In this document: positions 1-5,911 of the stretch, piece after piece
Numbering within the stretch: the stretch's first letter is position 1
Layout of the letters: every line of letters begins with the position of its first letter
Source: an uncultured Lachnospiraceae bacterium
GTDB taxonomy: Bacteria; Bacillota; Clostridia; Lachnospirales; Lachnospiraceae
Assembly: GCA_947175845.1 (NCBI GenBank)
Contig: CAMWOK010000203.1
Span: 1 to 5,911 of the forward strand
DNA length: 5,911 nucleotides
Reading direction: 5' to 3'
Made by a program: the position numbers and the translations under genes
Notes under the pieces: model-generated
Databases searched by the model: none
What the model saw: only the letters and a program-made list of their open reading frames with translations
What the model was told of the DNA's origin: nothing

Positions 1-779
1 CTTTGATGGGGATTGCCGTGTCAGAGGGATATGTTGAGAGTATCGAAGATCCGCTCGGAAAGTATATCCCGGAGTTTGCAGGGACTCAACTGGAAGACAT
101 CCCTGTCAGGGCATGTCTGCAGATGGCATCTGGAATTGATTTTGACGAAGACACTGACATGAGCAGCTTTTCCATGCGGACTTTGATGGGCACGCCTGCA
201 ATGAAGGTCATTGCAGACTGTGGGATGCAGGAGGAACCCTATACATACCGCAGGTATCTGAGTATTAATACAGAGATTTTGGGTCAGGTCATTAAAAATG
301 CCACAGGAACCAGCCTTGCGGAATATATGGAGGAAAAGCTCTGGAAGAAGATTGGTGCAGACCATGACGCTTATTGGACATTGAGCAATGGCACGGAACT
401 TGCGATGGGAGGACTGAGTGTCTCTCTGAGGGATTATGCGCGGTTCGCACGGCTGTATCTGAATGAGGGAAGCTGCCAGGGGAAACAGATTCTTACAAAA
501 GACTGGGTGAGAGACAGCATGGATGTCAGTGCGCCGTATTCCATGCCGGGAGCAAACCAGGATGCCTATAACGCGATCGGATACGGGTATCAGTGGTGGG
601 TGCCAGAGGGAAATCAGGGTGAGTTTATGGCGATAGGCGTCTATGGACAGTGGATTTATGTCAATCCGTCGAAGCAGATAATTATCGTAAAGACGAGCGC
701 GGACCCTGATTTTATGGCAGAAGGCTACGAGCTGAAACATGTCGAATTTTTCCGCGCTGTCGCAGACGGGCTTTCATAA
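1..779 (+). CDS. Serine hydrolase, beta-lactamase class C family (5'-truncated)
   Basis: The C-terminal 259 or so codons of a serine hydrolase of the beta-lactamase / penicillin-binding-protein fold (COG1680, resembling class C beta-lactamases and 6-aminohexanoate-dimer hydrolase). The gene enters from the left edge: the frame is open to base 3, and the first residues (LMGIAVSEGYV) match the helix that directly follows the catalytic Ser-x-x-Lys motif in this family, so that motif lies just outside the window. Visible family landmarks, counting the codon at base 3 as residue 1, are the DPLGKYIPEF segment (16-25), the LLxMxSG-like segment LQMASGIDF (39-47), the second active-site region YLSINTEILG with a candidate catalytic Tyr (85-94), a typical GADHDAYW stretch (118-125), the GGLSVSLRDYARFA helix (136-149) and the KTG-equivalent GVYGQ (212-216). 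No substrate can be assigned; such proteins are often esterases or amidases rather than true beta-lactamases. Whether a signal peptide exists cannot be seen. It is convergent with the response regulator gene and need not belong to the transport locus. Stop codon TAA at 777-779. Confidence 0.87.
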   Translation, partial: LMGIAVSEGYVESIEDPLGKYIPEFAGTQLEDIPVRACLQMASGIDFDEDTDMSSFSMRTLMGTPAMKVIADCGMQEEPYTYRRYLSINTEILGQVIKNATGTSLAEYMEEKLWKKIGADHDAYWTLSNGTELAMGGLSVSLRDYARFARLYLNEGSCQGKQILTKDWVRDSMDVSAPYSMPGANQDAYNAIGYGYQWWVPEGNQGEFMAIGVYGQWIYVNPSKQIIIVKTSADPDFMAEGYELKHVEFFRAVADGLS

Positions 780-842
780 CGCAGGCTGAATCCCTCGCTG
801 TGCGGCGGCTTTCCGGCATGGAAAATACAGGCGGGACTGCGG

Positions 843-965
843 TCATAGCGCGGCAGGGATTTCAATCTGCACAGTGTAGTCGTCTATCCGGTCAATGACA
901 TTTTCATTGATTCCGATTTCGTAGGAATAATCGTGGAAGGTCAGATTTTTGTGAGCGGTCTGTGA
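843..965 (-). pseudogene. Possible orphan C-terminal gene remnant
   Basis: On the minus strand the frame is open from just after an in-frame TAA (966-968) to a TGA at 843-845, 40 codons with no start codon and no ribosome binding site. The translated stretch contains NLTFHDYSYEIGINEN followed by VIDRIDDYTVQIEIPAAL. The codons are ordinary (GAA, ATC, GAC, TAC) and the alternating polar/hydrophobic pattern at the end looks like the last beta-strands of a real protein. I do not recognise the family. The most economical reading is that a gene once lay here on the minus strand and all but its 3' end has been lost; the hairpin at 954-977 overlaps its upstream end. Chance is a real alternative at this length, since the claim rests only on composition and pattern. 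Confidence 0.3.
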
Positions 966-977
966 TTACAGACCGCT
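954..977. terminator. Perfect 10-bp hairpin between convergent genes
   Basis: AGCGGTCTGT and ACAGACCGCT form a perfect 10-bp stem around a GATT loop, with one further G-T pair possible at the base (953/978). It begins 26 bases beyond the stop codon of the response regulator gene, where an operon terminator would be expected, and lies 175 bases past the stop of the serine hydrolase gene. The tail is weak for an intrinsic terminator: on the plus strand the stem is followed by TTTCGC, and on the minus strand by CACAAAAATC rather than a T-run. It may therefore act as a poor bidirectional terminator or as a 3'-end stabilising stem. Confidence 0.5.
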
Positions 978-1002
978 TTCGCTGGGAGGCATGTGAAGGC
1001 GG

Positions 1003-2592
1003 TTATGATGGATTGTCTGGATTTACGTTTTGGTTTCTGTATTCAATAGGAGTCACGTTGGTAATTTTTTTAAACAGACGTGAAAAGTAGGAGTAGTTGC
1101 CATACCCAACATGATCGGCAACGGTGTTCACCGGGAGGTCCGTGTTGCGCAAAAGTTCCTTTGCAGTTGCGATCCGCTTATGAATGACATAATTTTTGAA
1201 GGAAATGCCGGTTTCCCTCTTAAAGAGTTTGGATGCATAATCCTCATCTAAAAAGAAAATATCAGTGAGGCAGGTGCGCGTGATATCCTCTGCATAGTGC
1301 TGATTCACATATTCCTGGATGGATTTTGCAACCGATTTTCGGTCATCGGAAGTCTCCAGATGGCTCTGAATCGCGGTGGTCATGTAACGGAGATAAATTT
1401 CCATATTTTTGAGCGCATACTGCGCATTTGCTGCCAGCGCGTTGTAGCTGTCACATTGAAACAGCTTGTTGGCAAGAATACCCCGGCTTTTGAGGAACGC
1501 GTAAATCAGCTGGGAGATGTCTACCTGGAAGCCTGTCATGGATCGGTGATTCAAGCAGCCGCGGTCAGACAGACCATGCAGATACTGGCAGCAGTACTCC
1601 AGAAATGCAGAATATCTGGCGTTTTCAAGATAAAATTCGCATATTTTTGTATCCAGTTCCGGAAAATCGTTCTGAGCCGGTTGGTAGTCAGACAGAAGAT
1701 AAAGGCAGTTTTCATCATCAAGTCGGTTGACTGCCATATGAAGCAGTCTGTTGAAATGGGTGCGGAACACAGATAAACAGGATGGCACGCCGATAAAACT
1801 GTTCAGGGAACAGCCCAGATGTTCGCCGATAAGAGAGACAAACGTTTCACAGTCCATGGTCAACATGGAGGGGATCCTGTCTGTGTCAAATCGAAAAACC
1901 GCCAAAAACTGAAGCGGTGCGCGGCTGTATTCAGTGAAGATACCATTCATGTCCGCCAGATTTGAGAAGACGGCATAAAAGGTTGTCCGGATATACTCCA
2001 TCTGATGATTGGTGTTTGAAAACAGGCACGCGATCTCATTCTGCGCCGTCAGCTGGTATGGAAACAGGGAAAAAATAATCGGAAGAAAGATGTCGTCTTT
2101 CGCGTAGGGCAGATGCATGTTCACAAAATATGTTTCCAGCGCTTCGGGGTCATCGGCAAGTTCCTCATGAATAAAAGCGTTCCAAAAATGTTCACACTGT
2201 ATGCTGGTCTGCATATTGCGTGAGTTGAGATTTGCGATGGCATCGCAAATAACAGTTTCCAGTTTATCGTATTCGATGGGCTTCAAAAAGTAATGAAAAC
2301 TGTTTAGTTCCAACGCTTTTTGCGCGTATTCAAAATTGGCATAGTTTGTAAGGAAAATAACCAGCATATCATGGCAGTGTTTCCGAATCCATGTGAGCAG
2401 ATCCAGACCGCTTCCGTGCGGCATGTCAATGTCACACAGCAGCAGATCTACTGCATGCTGGGTGATAATAGATTTCGCATCACTGATGTTGTACGCGTCG
2501 TATATGCTGGTAAATCCCAGATTTTTCCAGTCCAGTCCCTGCTTTAAGGCAGCTACCACAAAGCGGTCGTCATCCACAATCAAAACATTCAT
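1003..2592 (-). CDS. AraC-type two-component response regulator (YesN-like)
   Basis: A 529-residue DNA-binding response regulator, expected to be a cytoplasmic transcription activator phosphorylated by the kinase encoded just upstream. The N-terminal receiver domain (about 1-120) is complete: acidic pocket VDDD (6-9), phospho-acceptor Asp54 in LLCDIDMP, switch Thr82 in FLTNY and Lys104 in FLKPI. The C-terminal AraC/HTH_18 domain (about 425-522) carries two helix-turn-helix units, with SKLFKRETGISFKNYV in the first and the family signature VADHVGYGNYSYFSRLFKK followed by TPIEYR in the second. The roughly 290 residues between them match no domain I can name, but a long variable middle region is usual for YesN-like proteins. 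The ATG overlaps the TAA of the kinase gene by one base (TAATG), with AGGAG eight bases upstream, so the two proteins are probably translationally coupled. By position the likely target is the divergent permease operon. Stop codon at 1003-1005. Confidence 0.93.
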   Translation of the reverse strand: MNVLIVDDDRFVVAALKQGLDWKNLGFTSIYDAYNISDAKSIITQHAVDLLLCDIDMPHGSGLDLLTWIRKHCHDMLVIFLTNYANFEYAQKALELNSFHYFLKPIEYDKLETVICDAIANLNSRNMQTSIQCEHFWNAFIHEELADDPEALETYFVNMHLPYAKDDIFLPIIFSLFPYQLTAQNEIACLFSNTNHQMEYIRTTFYAVFSNLADMNGIFTEYSRAPLQFLAVFRFDTDRIPSMLTMDCETFVSLIGEHLGCSLNSFIGVPSCLSVFRTHFNRLLHMAVNRLDDENCLYLLSDYQPAQNDFPELDTKICEFYLENARYSAFLEYCCQYLHGLSDRGCLNHRSMTGFQVDISQLIYAFLKSRGILANKLFQCDSYNALAANAQYALKNMEIYLRYMTTAIQSHLETSDDRKSVAKSIQEYVNQHYAEDITRTCLTDIFFLDEDYASKLFKRETGISFKNYVIHKRIATAKELLRNTDLPVNTVADHVGYGNYSYFSRLFKKITNVTPIEYRNQNVNPDNPS

Positions 2593-4301
2593 TACAATTT
2601 CTCCTGTATCTGGTAGGGAATCCGTAGTTGTATATGGGCGCCGCCAGATCGTTCATTATAAAAACGCGCTGCATGGTTGGTATCGTACAGCAGTCTCAGC
2701 CGTTTCAGGCTGTTGCGGATTCCCACATGGCAGGTGGATTCCTTGTTGATGTAGTCATCATTTAAGAGATCATCCAACAGTGATATTGGAAAGCCTTGCC
2801 CTGAATCTGCAATGTCAATTTCCAGGTAACTTTGGTTCTCGGTCTGCCGTTTTGCAACAGTGAGTGTGATTTGCAGGTGGTTATTGGAATCTTTGCTGTG
2901 CTTTATGGCGTTTTCTATAAATGTGATCAGTAACAAGGGCGGAATCAGGGCATTTTCATCCATGCTGTCCACGCTGCACTGATAGGAAAATACGGAACCA
3001 TACCGTATGGCCTGAATATCCAGGTATGCTTGTATATGTTCTAATTCGTATTTTAAGCGGACCATCTCCTTGTCAGTCTGGAACAGATAATGCAGGTATC
3101 GGGAGGTGAAAAGCGCCATCGACTGAATGTCCTTGGTTTTCCCGAGCTGCGCCATACTGCTGATGGTGGTGAGGCAGTTGAGGTAAAAGTGCGGGCGTAT
3201 CTGATTCTGCAGGAACGTAATCTGAACTTTCTTTTTGTTCAGTTCCTGTTCATAGATATGGATCTTTAATTTCTTGATTTCGCGTACCAGGTTTTTGAAC
3301 TGAATACTCGCCTGTTCTAGTTCTTGTATGTTGCTGCTCTGCAGGTTGATCAGTTCCTCGTGTTCATTGATTTCTGACAGATTTCTGGAAAATTCACGTA
3401 TGGGAAGTATCACTTTAAAGTACATATGAAACATACAGCCGCACAGGATGCAGGATAATGCCAGCGCAGTGATACAGACTATGAGCTGCCAGAACAGCAT
3501 TCCCCCATAGTTGCTGAAATTATCAAAATACAGCAGAATGTCGAACGGGAGTGAATAGACTGTTCCGGGAAAGACACTCATGCTGTAAAAAGGAGAATTC
3601 CCCTTTGGCGTCTCCCCATCGTGGATTCCCGGCAAAGTAAACAGATGATTTCCTGCTCTGTCCGCAAGAATCAGTGTCCCCCTCTTTCCGAGATTTATGT
3701 CGGCGAGGGGCAGAATCAGGTCGGAGGTATCAATGTATACGGCGAGGGTTCGGTCCAGATAGGTAATCATGTAATACAGATAAACCGTGTCATCCAGTAC
3801 CAGGGTCTGCCAGGTGAAGTTGTGTTCGATCGTCATTCCGGAGGCTGCCTGTTCCACAAGGAAATCCCGGATACGCGTGTAGTTCTGATAAGGCATCGAC
3901 AGGCTTGAGGCGTTGAAAAACAGGTTGTTCCGATGCGAGTAAAAAAAGTAATGGTATTCGTTTCCGGTCGCGTACAGACTGTCATTGACGCGCGCCTGCA
4001 GTGCGGATATCGCTTTTTTCTGGTCATTCGGATTGTCTGTCTTTTCGATGTTTTCTATGAGCGGCTCATTTACAATGCTCCACAAAATATAATGCTGTAT
4101 CGCATTAAATTTTGTGGAGATATTTTTTTGGTAGAGCGTGACTGTGCTCTGGATGGATTCGTAATTTTGTTTCTTTATATTGACAACGGAAATGAAACTG
4201 ATAATGATGCTGATGATCAGGATTGGTACAGCCATGATGACCAGTCTGTTGATAACCATAATTAAAGAGTAGGAATTACGGGCAGATTTGTGTTTGCTCA
4301 T
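2592..4301 (-). CDS. Sensor histidine kinase (YesM-like, His_kinase family)
   Basis: A 569-residue membrane sensor kinase, the partner of the response regulator that follows it. Order of parts: short cytoplasmic N-terminus; first membrane helix (about 18-40); extracellular sensor region (about 41-268), probably of the Cache type as in related kinases; second membrane helix (about 269-293); a HAMP-like linker (295-347) with ILPI at its start; and a coiled-coil segment leading into the kinase. The phospho-acceptor is His371 in LQNQIRPHFYLN, the signature of the LytS/YesM-type His_kinase family (PF06580). The ATPase domain shows the N-box FIENAIKHSK (Asn464), the G1 box DSGQGF (499-504) and a G2-like VGIRNSLKRL (526-535). 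The start at 4301 is chosen because GGAGGTG lies seven bases upstream and the first helix follows directly. The frame stays open to an ATG at 4532, but that extension would cross the control region and the start of the opposing permease gene and has no ribosome binding site. The ligand is unknown; a saccharide or binding-protein complex is inferred from the neighbours. Confidence 0.93.
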   Translation of the reverse strand: MSKHKSARNSYSLIMVINRLVIMAVPILIISIIISFISVVNIKKQNYESIQSTVTLYQKNISTKFNAIQHYILWSIVNEPLIENIEKTDNPNDQKKAISALQARVNDSLYATGNEYHYFFYSHRNNLFFNASSLSMPYQNYTRIRDFLVEQAASGMTIEHNFTWQTLVLDDTVYLYYMITYLDRTLAVYIDTSDLILPLADINLGKRGTLILADRAGNHLFTLPGIHDGETPKGNSPFYSMSVFPGTVYSLPFDILLYFDNFSNYGGMLFWQLIVCITALALSCILCGCMFHMYFKVILPIREFSRNLSEINEHEELINLQSSNIQELEQASIQFKNLVREIKKLKIHIYEQELNKKKVQITFLQNQIRPHFYLNCLTTISSMAQLGKTKDIQSMALFTSRYLHYLFQTDKEMVRLKYELEHIQAYLDIQAIRYGSVFSYQCSVDSMDENALIPPLLLITFIENAIKHSKDSNNHLQITLTVAKRQTENQSYLEIDIADSGQGFPISLLDDLLNDDYINKESTCHVGIRNSLKRLRLLYDTNHAARFYNERSGGAHIQLRIPYQIQEKL

Positions 4302-4308
4302 AGGGATG

Positions 4309-4315
4309 CACCTCC
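4309..4315 (-). promoter_or_regulatory. Ribosome binding site of the sensor kinase gene
   Basis: The minus strand reads GGAGGTG, then seven bases, then ATG at 4301. This near-ideal Shine-Dalgarno sequence fixes the kinase start and argues against the 77-codon upstream extension. Confidence 0.85.
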
Positions 4316-4328
4316 ATTCATATGGACA

Positions 4329-4338
4329 AGTATAATAC
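4329..4338. promoter_or_regulatory. Candidate -10 element for the kinase operon, near-symmetric
   Basis: The sequence GTATAATAC (4330-4338) is nearly the same on both strands. On the minus strand it offers TATACT (4334 to 4329) or TATTAT (4337 to 4332) as a -10 element, which would start the kinase transcript near 4322, about 20 bases before the ATG and just ahead of the ribosome binding site. On the plus strand it offers a perfect TATAAT (4331-4336). I see no convincing -35 element at 16-18 bp spacing for either direction, so the direction of use is inferred from position alone. Confidence 0.4.
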
Positions 4339-4377
4339 ACAGAAAAAAGGATTACTATACATTTTGGGAAATAGACT

Positions 4378-4408
4378 GTTTTGTGCCAGCGACAAAACGT
4401 TTTAGTGC
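4378..4408 (+). promoter_or_regulatory. Candidate response-regulator operator (21-bp spaced direct repeats)
   Basis: Two similar half-sites, GTTTTGTGCC (4378-4387) and GTTTTAGTGC (4399-4408), start exactly 21 bp apart, two helical turns. AraC-family activators bind direct repeats with this spacing, the promoter-proximal one near or overlapping the -35 region. Here the proximal repeat ends immediately before the position where a -35 hexamer would lie for the TATAAT at 4432. The first repeat is also part of a 7-7-7 inverted repeat, GTTTTGT (4378-4384) and ACAAAAC (4392-4398). The assignment to the neighbouring YesN-like regulator is inference from architecture. Confidence 0.45.
4394..4403. promoter_or_regulatory. 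Palindrome resembling a CcpA cre core
   Basis: AAAACGTTTT is a perfect 10-bp palindrome that fits the central part of the Firmicutes catabolite-responsive element (WAARCGYTTW). The flanking TG and CA of the full consensus are missing (AC and AG instead). It lies about 30 bp upstream of the -10 element of the permease operon, a place where bound CcpA could interfere with activation. It shares bases with the direct repeats, so it may simply be part of the activator site. Confidence 0.25.
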
Positions 4409-4437
4409 TATCTCCTGCCAGGCATAAAAAATATAAT
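4409..4437 (+). promoter_or_regulatory. Promoter of the permease operon, weak -35
   Basis: A perfect TATAAT (4432-4437) lies in an A/T-rich stretch. The hexamer 17 bp upstream is TATCTC (4409-4414), a poor match to TTGACA, and spacings of 16 or 18 bp do no better. A strong -10 with no usable -35 is typical of activator-dependent promoters. Transcription would start near 4444, giving a leader of about 50 bases before the ATG at 4495. Confidence 0.5.
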
Positions 4438-4494
4438 AAACTTATGATCAGCGTTTCAGACGCACACAAAAGCAAAGGAGAAAAGGTTGAAAAC

Positions 4495-5403
4495 ATGAAA
4501 TCAAAAAAATGGTCATCGCTTAAGAAAAGCATTCCGCTTTATGTCCTGTTGCTGCCATCGGCATTGTTACTTTTTTGTTTCTCGTATCTGCCCATGGTTG
4601 GAATTGTCATGGCATTTCAGGATTACTCGCCAAGCCTGGGGATGCTGGGCAGTCCGTCTGTCGGATTAAAACACTTTTTTCGCTTTTTCCGATCGTACCA
4701 GTTCGAGCTGACAATTAAAAATACTTTAGTGCTCAGCCTTTACGGAATTGCGGCGGGTTTTCCGCTTCCGATCCTGCTGGCGCTGATGTGCAATCAGATG
4801 AAAACAAAGCGATTTAAGAAAGTGTTCCAGATTATTACATATCTGCCGCACTTTATTTCCACCATGGTTCTATGCGGTCTGATATTGATCTTTCTGTCAC
4901 CAAGCAGCGGACTGTTTGCAAACATATTCAAATTATTCGGCCAGCAGTTTCCGAATGTGATGGCGGACAGGAGTGCTTTTAAACATGTCTATGTCTGGTC
5001 AGGAATCTGGCAGAATGTAGGCTGGGACAGCATCATCTATCTGGCGGCGCTTGCCAGTATCGATCCCACCTATTATGAGGCGGCAACGATCGACGGGGCA
5101 AATACACTGCAGAAAATTCGCTATGTGGACATTCCGCTTCTGATGCCTACAGCGATGATCATGTTGATCCTCAGATGCGGCGGCATACTGGGGATCGGGT
5201 TTGAGAAGGTGTATTTATTGCAGAATACGCAGAACAGTATGGCGAGTGAGGTTATCTCCACGTACGTATATAAGATGGGTATGCAGAATTTTGAGTACAG
5301 TCTTTCCACCGCGATTGGATTGTTCAATACGGTGGTGAATGTCATTCTGCTGCTTCTGGTTAACTATATATCGAAGAAAGCAACGGATTCCAGTTTGTTT
5401 TAG
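4495..5403 (+). CDS. ABC transporter permease, CUT1 type (LplB-like)
   Basis: A 302-residue integral membrane subunit of a carbohydrate ABC importer, close in pattern to the LplB/YtcP-associated permeases found next to YesMN-type two-component systems. About six membrane helices are visible (near 13-40, 75-98, 112-135, 165-185, 213-240 and 272-292). The early FSYLPMVGIVMAFQDYSP segment is characteristic of this subfamily. The cytoplasmic EAA loop that docks the ATPase is present as EAATIDGANTLQKIRYVDIP (195-214), including the conserved Gly201. The start at 4495 is preferred: GAAAAGG ends eight bases upstream (with AAAGGAG a little further), while the in-frame ATG at 4444 has no ribosome binding site and sits where transcription should begin. 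The next permease gene follows after 30 bases on the same strand, and the kinase-regulator operon diverges upstream. The substrate is probably an oligosaccharide or complex glycan fragment, but the sequence does not say which. Confidence 0.92.
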   Translation: MKSKKWSSLKKSIPLYVLLLPSALLLFCFSYLPMVGIVMAFQDYSPSLGMLGSPSVGLKHFFRFFRSYQFELTIKNTLVLSLYGIAAGFPLPILLALMCNQMKTKRFKKVFQIITYLPHFISTMVLCGLILIFLSPSSGLFANIFKLFGQQFPNVMADRSAFKHVYVWSGIWQNVGWDSIIYLAALASIDPTYYEAATIDGANTLQKIRYVDIPLLMPTAMIMLILRCGGILGIGFEKVYLLQNTQNSMASEVISTYVYKMGMQNFEYSLSTAIGLFNTVVNVILLLLVNYISKKATDSSLF

Positions 5404-5433
5404 AGCTGCCATGAAGGCGGAAAAGGGGACAAT

Positions 5434-5911
5434 ATGAAAAATAAAGTATTTTCTGTCGATCGGATTACAAGTTTCGTGTTTCATCTGATCGCAGTCGTTT
5501 TGATTCTTCTGATTATTTACCCACTGTGGTTTATCATCATTGCATCATTTAGCAATCCAGCAGATGTGACGATCGGAAAGGTGCTGTTCTGGCCGAGGGA
5601 ATGGAATTTGTCAGGATATCAGGAACTGTTTAAACAAAAGCAGATTTGGAGAAGCTATCTCAACACGATTATCTACACTGCAACGGGCACGCTGATCGCA
5701 CTGGCGGTGAATCTGCCGGCAGGTTATGCCATGTCACGGGCAGATCTGTTTGGAAAAAAATGGATTCACATCTTCTATATGATCCCGATGTTTGTCAGTG
5801 GCGGCCTGATTCCAACGTATTTTGTGGTGAAGGCATTTGGCCTGCTGAACACTTTTTGGGTAATGGTTCTGCCGTTTTCCGTATCCACCTATAACATCAT
5901 CGTGGCCAGGA
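5434..5911 (+). CDS. ABC transporter permease, CUT1 type (LplC/YtcP-like), 3'-truncated
   Basis: The first 159 codons of the second membrane subunit of the same importer; the frame runs open through the right edge. The protein begins MKNKVFSVDR and contains IYPLWFIIIASFSNP (28-42), then YLNTIIYTATGTLIALAVNL (75-94), PAGYAMSR (95-102), IPMFVSGGLIPTYFVVKAFG (117-136) and PFSVSTYNIIVAR (147-159), all typical of the LplC/YtcP half of CUT1 permease pairs. Four membrane helices are visible (about 13-38, 74-98, 112-134 and 135-158). The EAA loop, which normally follows this part, lies beyond the window, and perhaps 130 to 140 residues are missing by comparison with the usual family length. The ATG at 5434 has AAGGGG five bases upstream and starts 30 bases after the stop of the first permease, so the two form an operon and would pair as a heterodimer. 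A solute-binding protein gene is the expected next member. Confidence 0.92.
   Translation, partial: MKNKVFSVDRITSFVFHLIAVVLILLIIYPLWFIIIASFSNPADVTIGKVLFWPREWNLSGYQELFKQKQIWRSYLNTIIYTATGTLIALAVNLPAGYAMSRADLFGKKWIHIFYMIPMFVSGGLIPTYFVVKAFGLLNTFWVMVLPFSVSTYNIIVAR

Noticed and set aside
21..740. Long minus-strand open frame of 239 codons opposite the serine hydrolase
   Set aside because: It is the antisense shadow of a clear family protein, and its translation is rich in Cys, His, Arg and Ile with no domain pattern.
780..842. Possible additional terminator or small RNA just after the serine hydrolase
   Set aside because: The segment is GC-rich but shows no convincing stem followed by a T-run and no promoter-like elements.
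1297..1776. Plus-strand open frame of 159 codons opposite the response regulator
   Set aside because: It is antisense to the HTH and middle regions of a well-supported gene, with no ribosome binding site or recognisable motif.
4381..4494. Upstream extension of the first permease (38 extra codons)
   Set aside because: The added residues are charged and unlike the family N-terminus, and the region contains the promoter -10 box. The ATG at 4495 has a ribosome binding site.
4444..4494. Riboswitch or leader peptide in the permease leader
   Set aside because: The expected leader is only about 50 bases and shows no conserved aptamer-like pairing or terminator/antiterminator pair.
4302..4532. 77-codon N-terminal extension of the sensor kinase up to an ATG at 4532
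   Set aside because: It would cross the divergent control region and overlap the start of the permease gene, has no ribosome binding site, and the internal ATG at 4301 has an ideal one followed directly by the first membrane helix.
5646..5894. Plus-strand open frame of 82 codons near the right edge
   Set aside because: It lies in a different frame within the second permease gene, whose own frame gives a clear CUT1 permease protein.

Overview
The window looks like an accessory carbohydrate-uptake locus from a low-to-mid GC Gram-positive anaerobe, most likely a gut clostridium of the Lachnospiraceae type. That placement is an inference. It rests on the gene set (a YesM-like sensor, a YesN-like AraC-type response regulator and LplB/YtcP-like permeases), on strong AGGAG-type ribosome binding sites and on the mixed codon use; there is no rRNA or other marker to confirm it.

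Layout: positions 1-779 (+) hold the 3' part of a serine hydrolase of the beta-lactamase class C / 6-aminohexanoate-dimer hydrolase type, with its start cut off by the window edge. Positions 780-1002 are non-coding between convergent genes. This gap holds a perfect 10-bp stem hairpin (954-977) and, on the minus strand, a short open stretch (843-965) that reads like the C-terminal end of a lost gene. Positions 1003-4301 (-) hold a two-gene operon: a sensor histidine kinase (2592-4301) followed, with a one-base TAATG overlap, by its response regulator (1003-2592). Positions 4302-4494 are the divergent control region. Positions 4495-5911 (+) hold two ABC-transporter permease genes in tandem; the second runs off the right edge.

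The genes make sense together. The membrane sensor would detect an extracellular saccharide or a loaded binding protein and phosphorylate the regulator, which would then activate the divergent CUT1-type transporter operon. The promoter in front of the permeases supports this: it has a perfect TATAAT -10 element but no good -35 element. Just upstream are two GTTTT half-sites exactly 21 bp apart, the spacing and position expected for a promoter activated by an AraC-family protein. A 10-bp AAAACGTTTT palindrome in the same place resembles the core of a CcpA cre site, so catabolite repression may be layered on top. No ATPase or solute-binding protein gene is visible. In this family the ATPase is usually shared and encoded elsewhere, and the binding protein gene probably lies beyond the right edge.

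I do not see a novel defence, mobile or RNA system here. The most interesting points are the architecture of the divergent regulatory region and the orphan coding-like fragment at 843-965.
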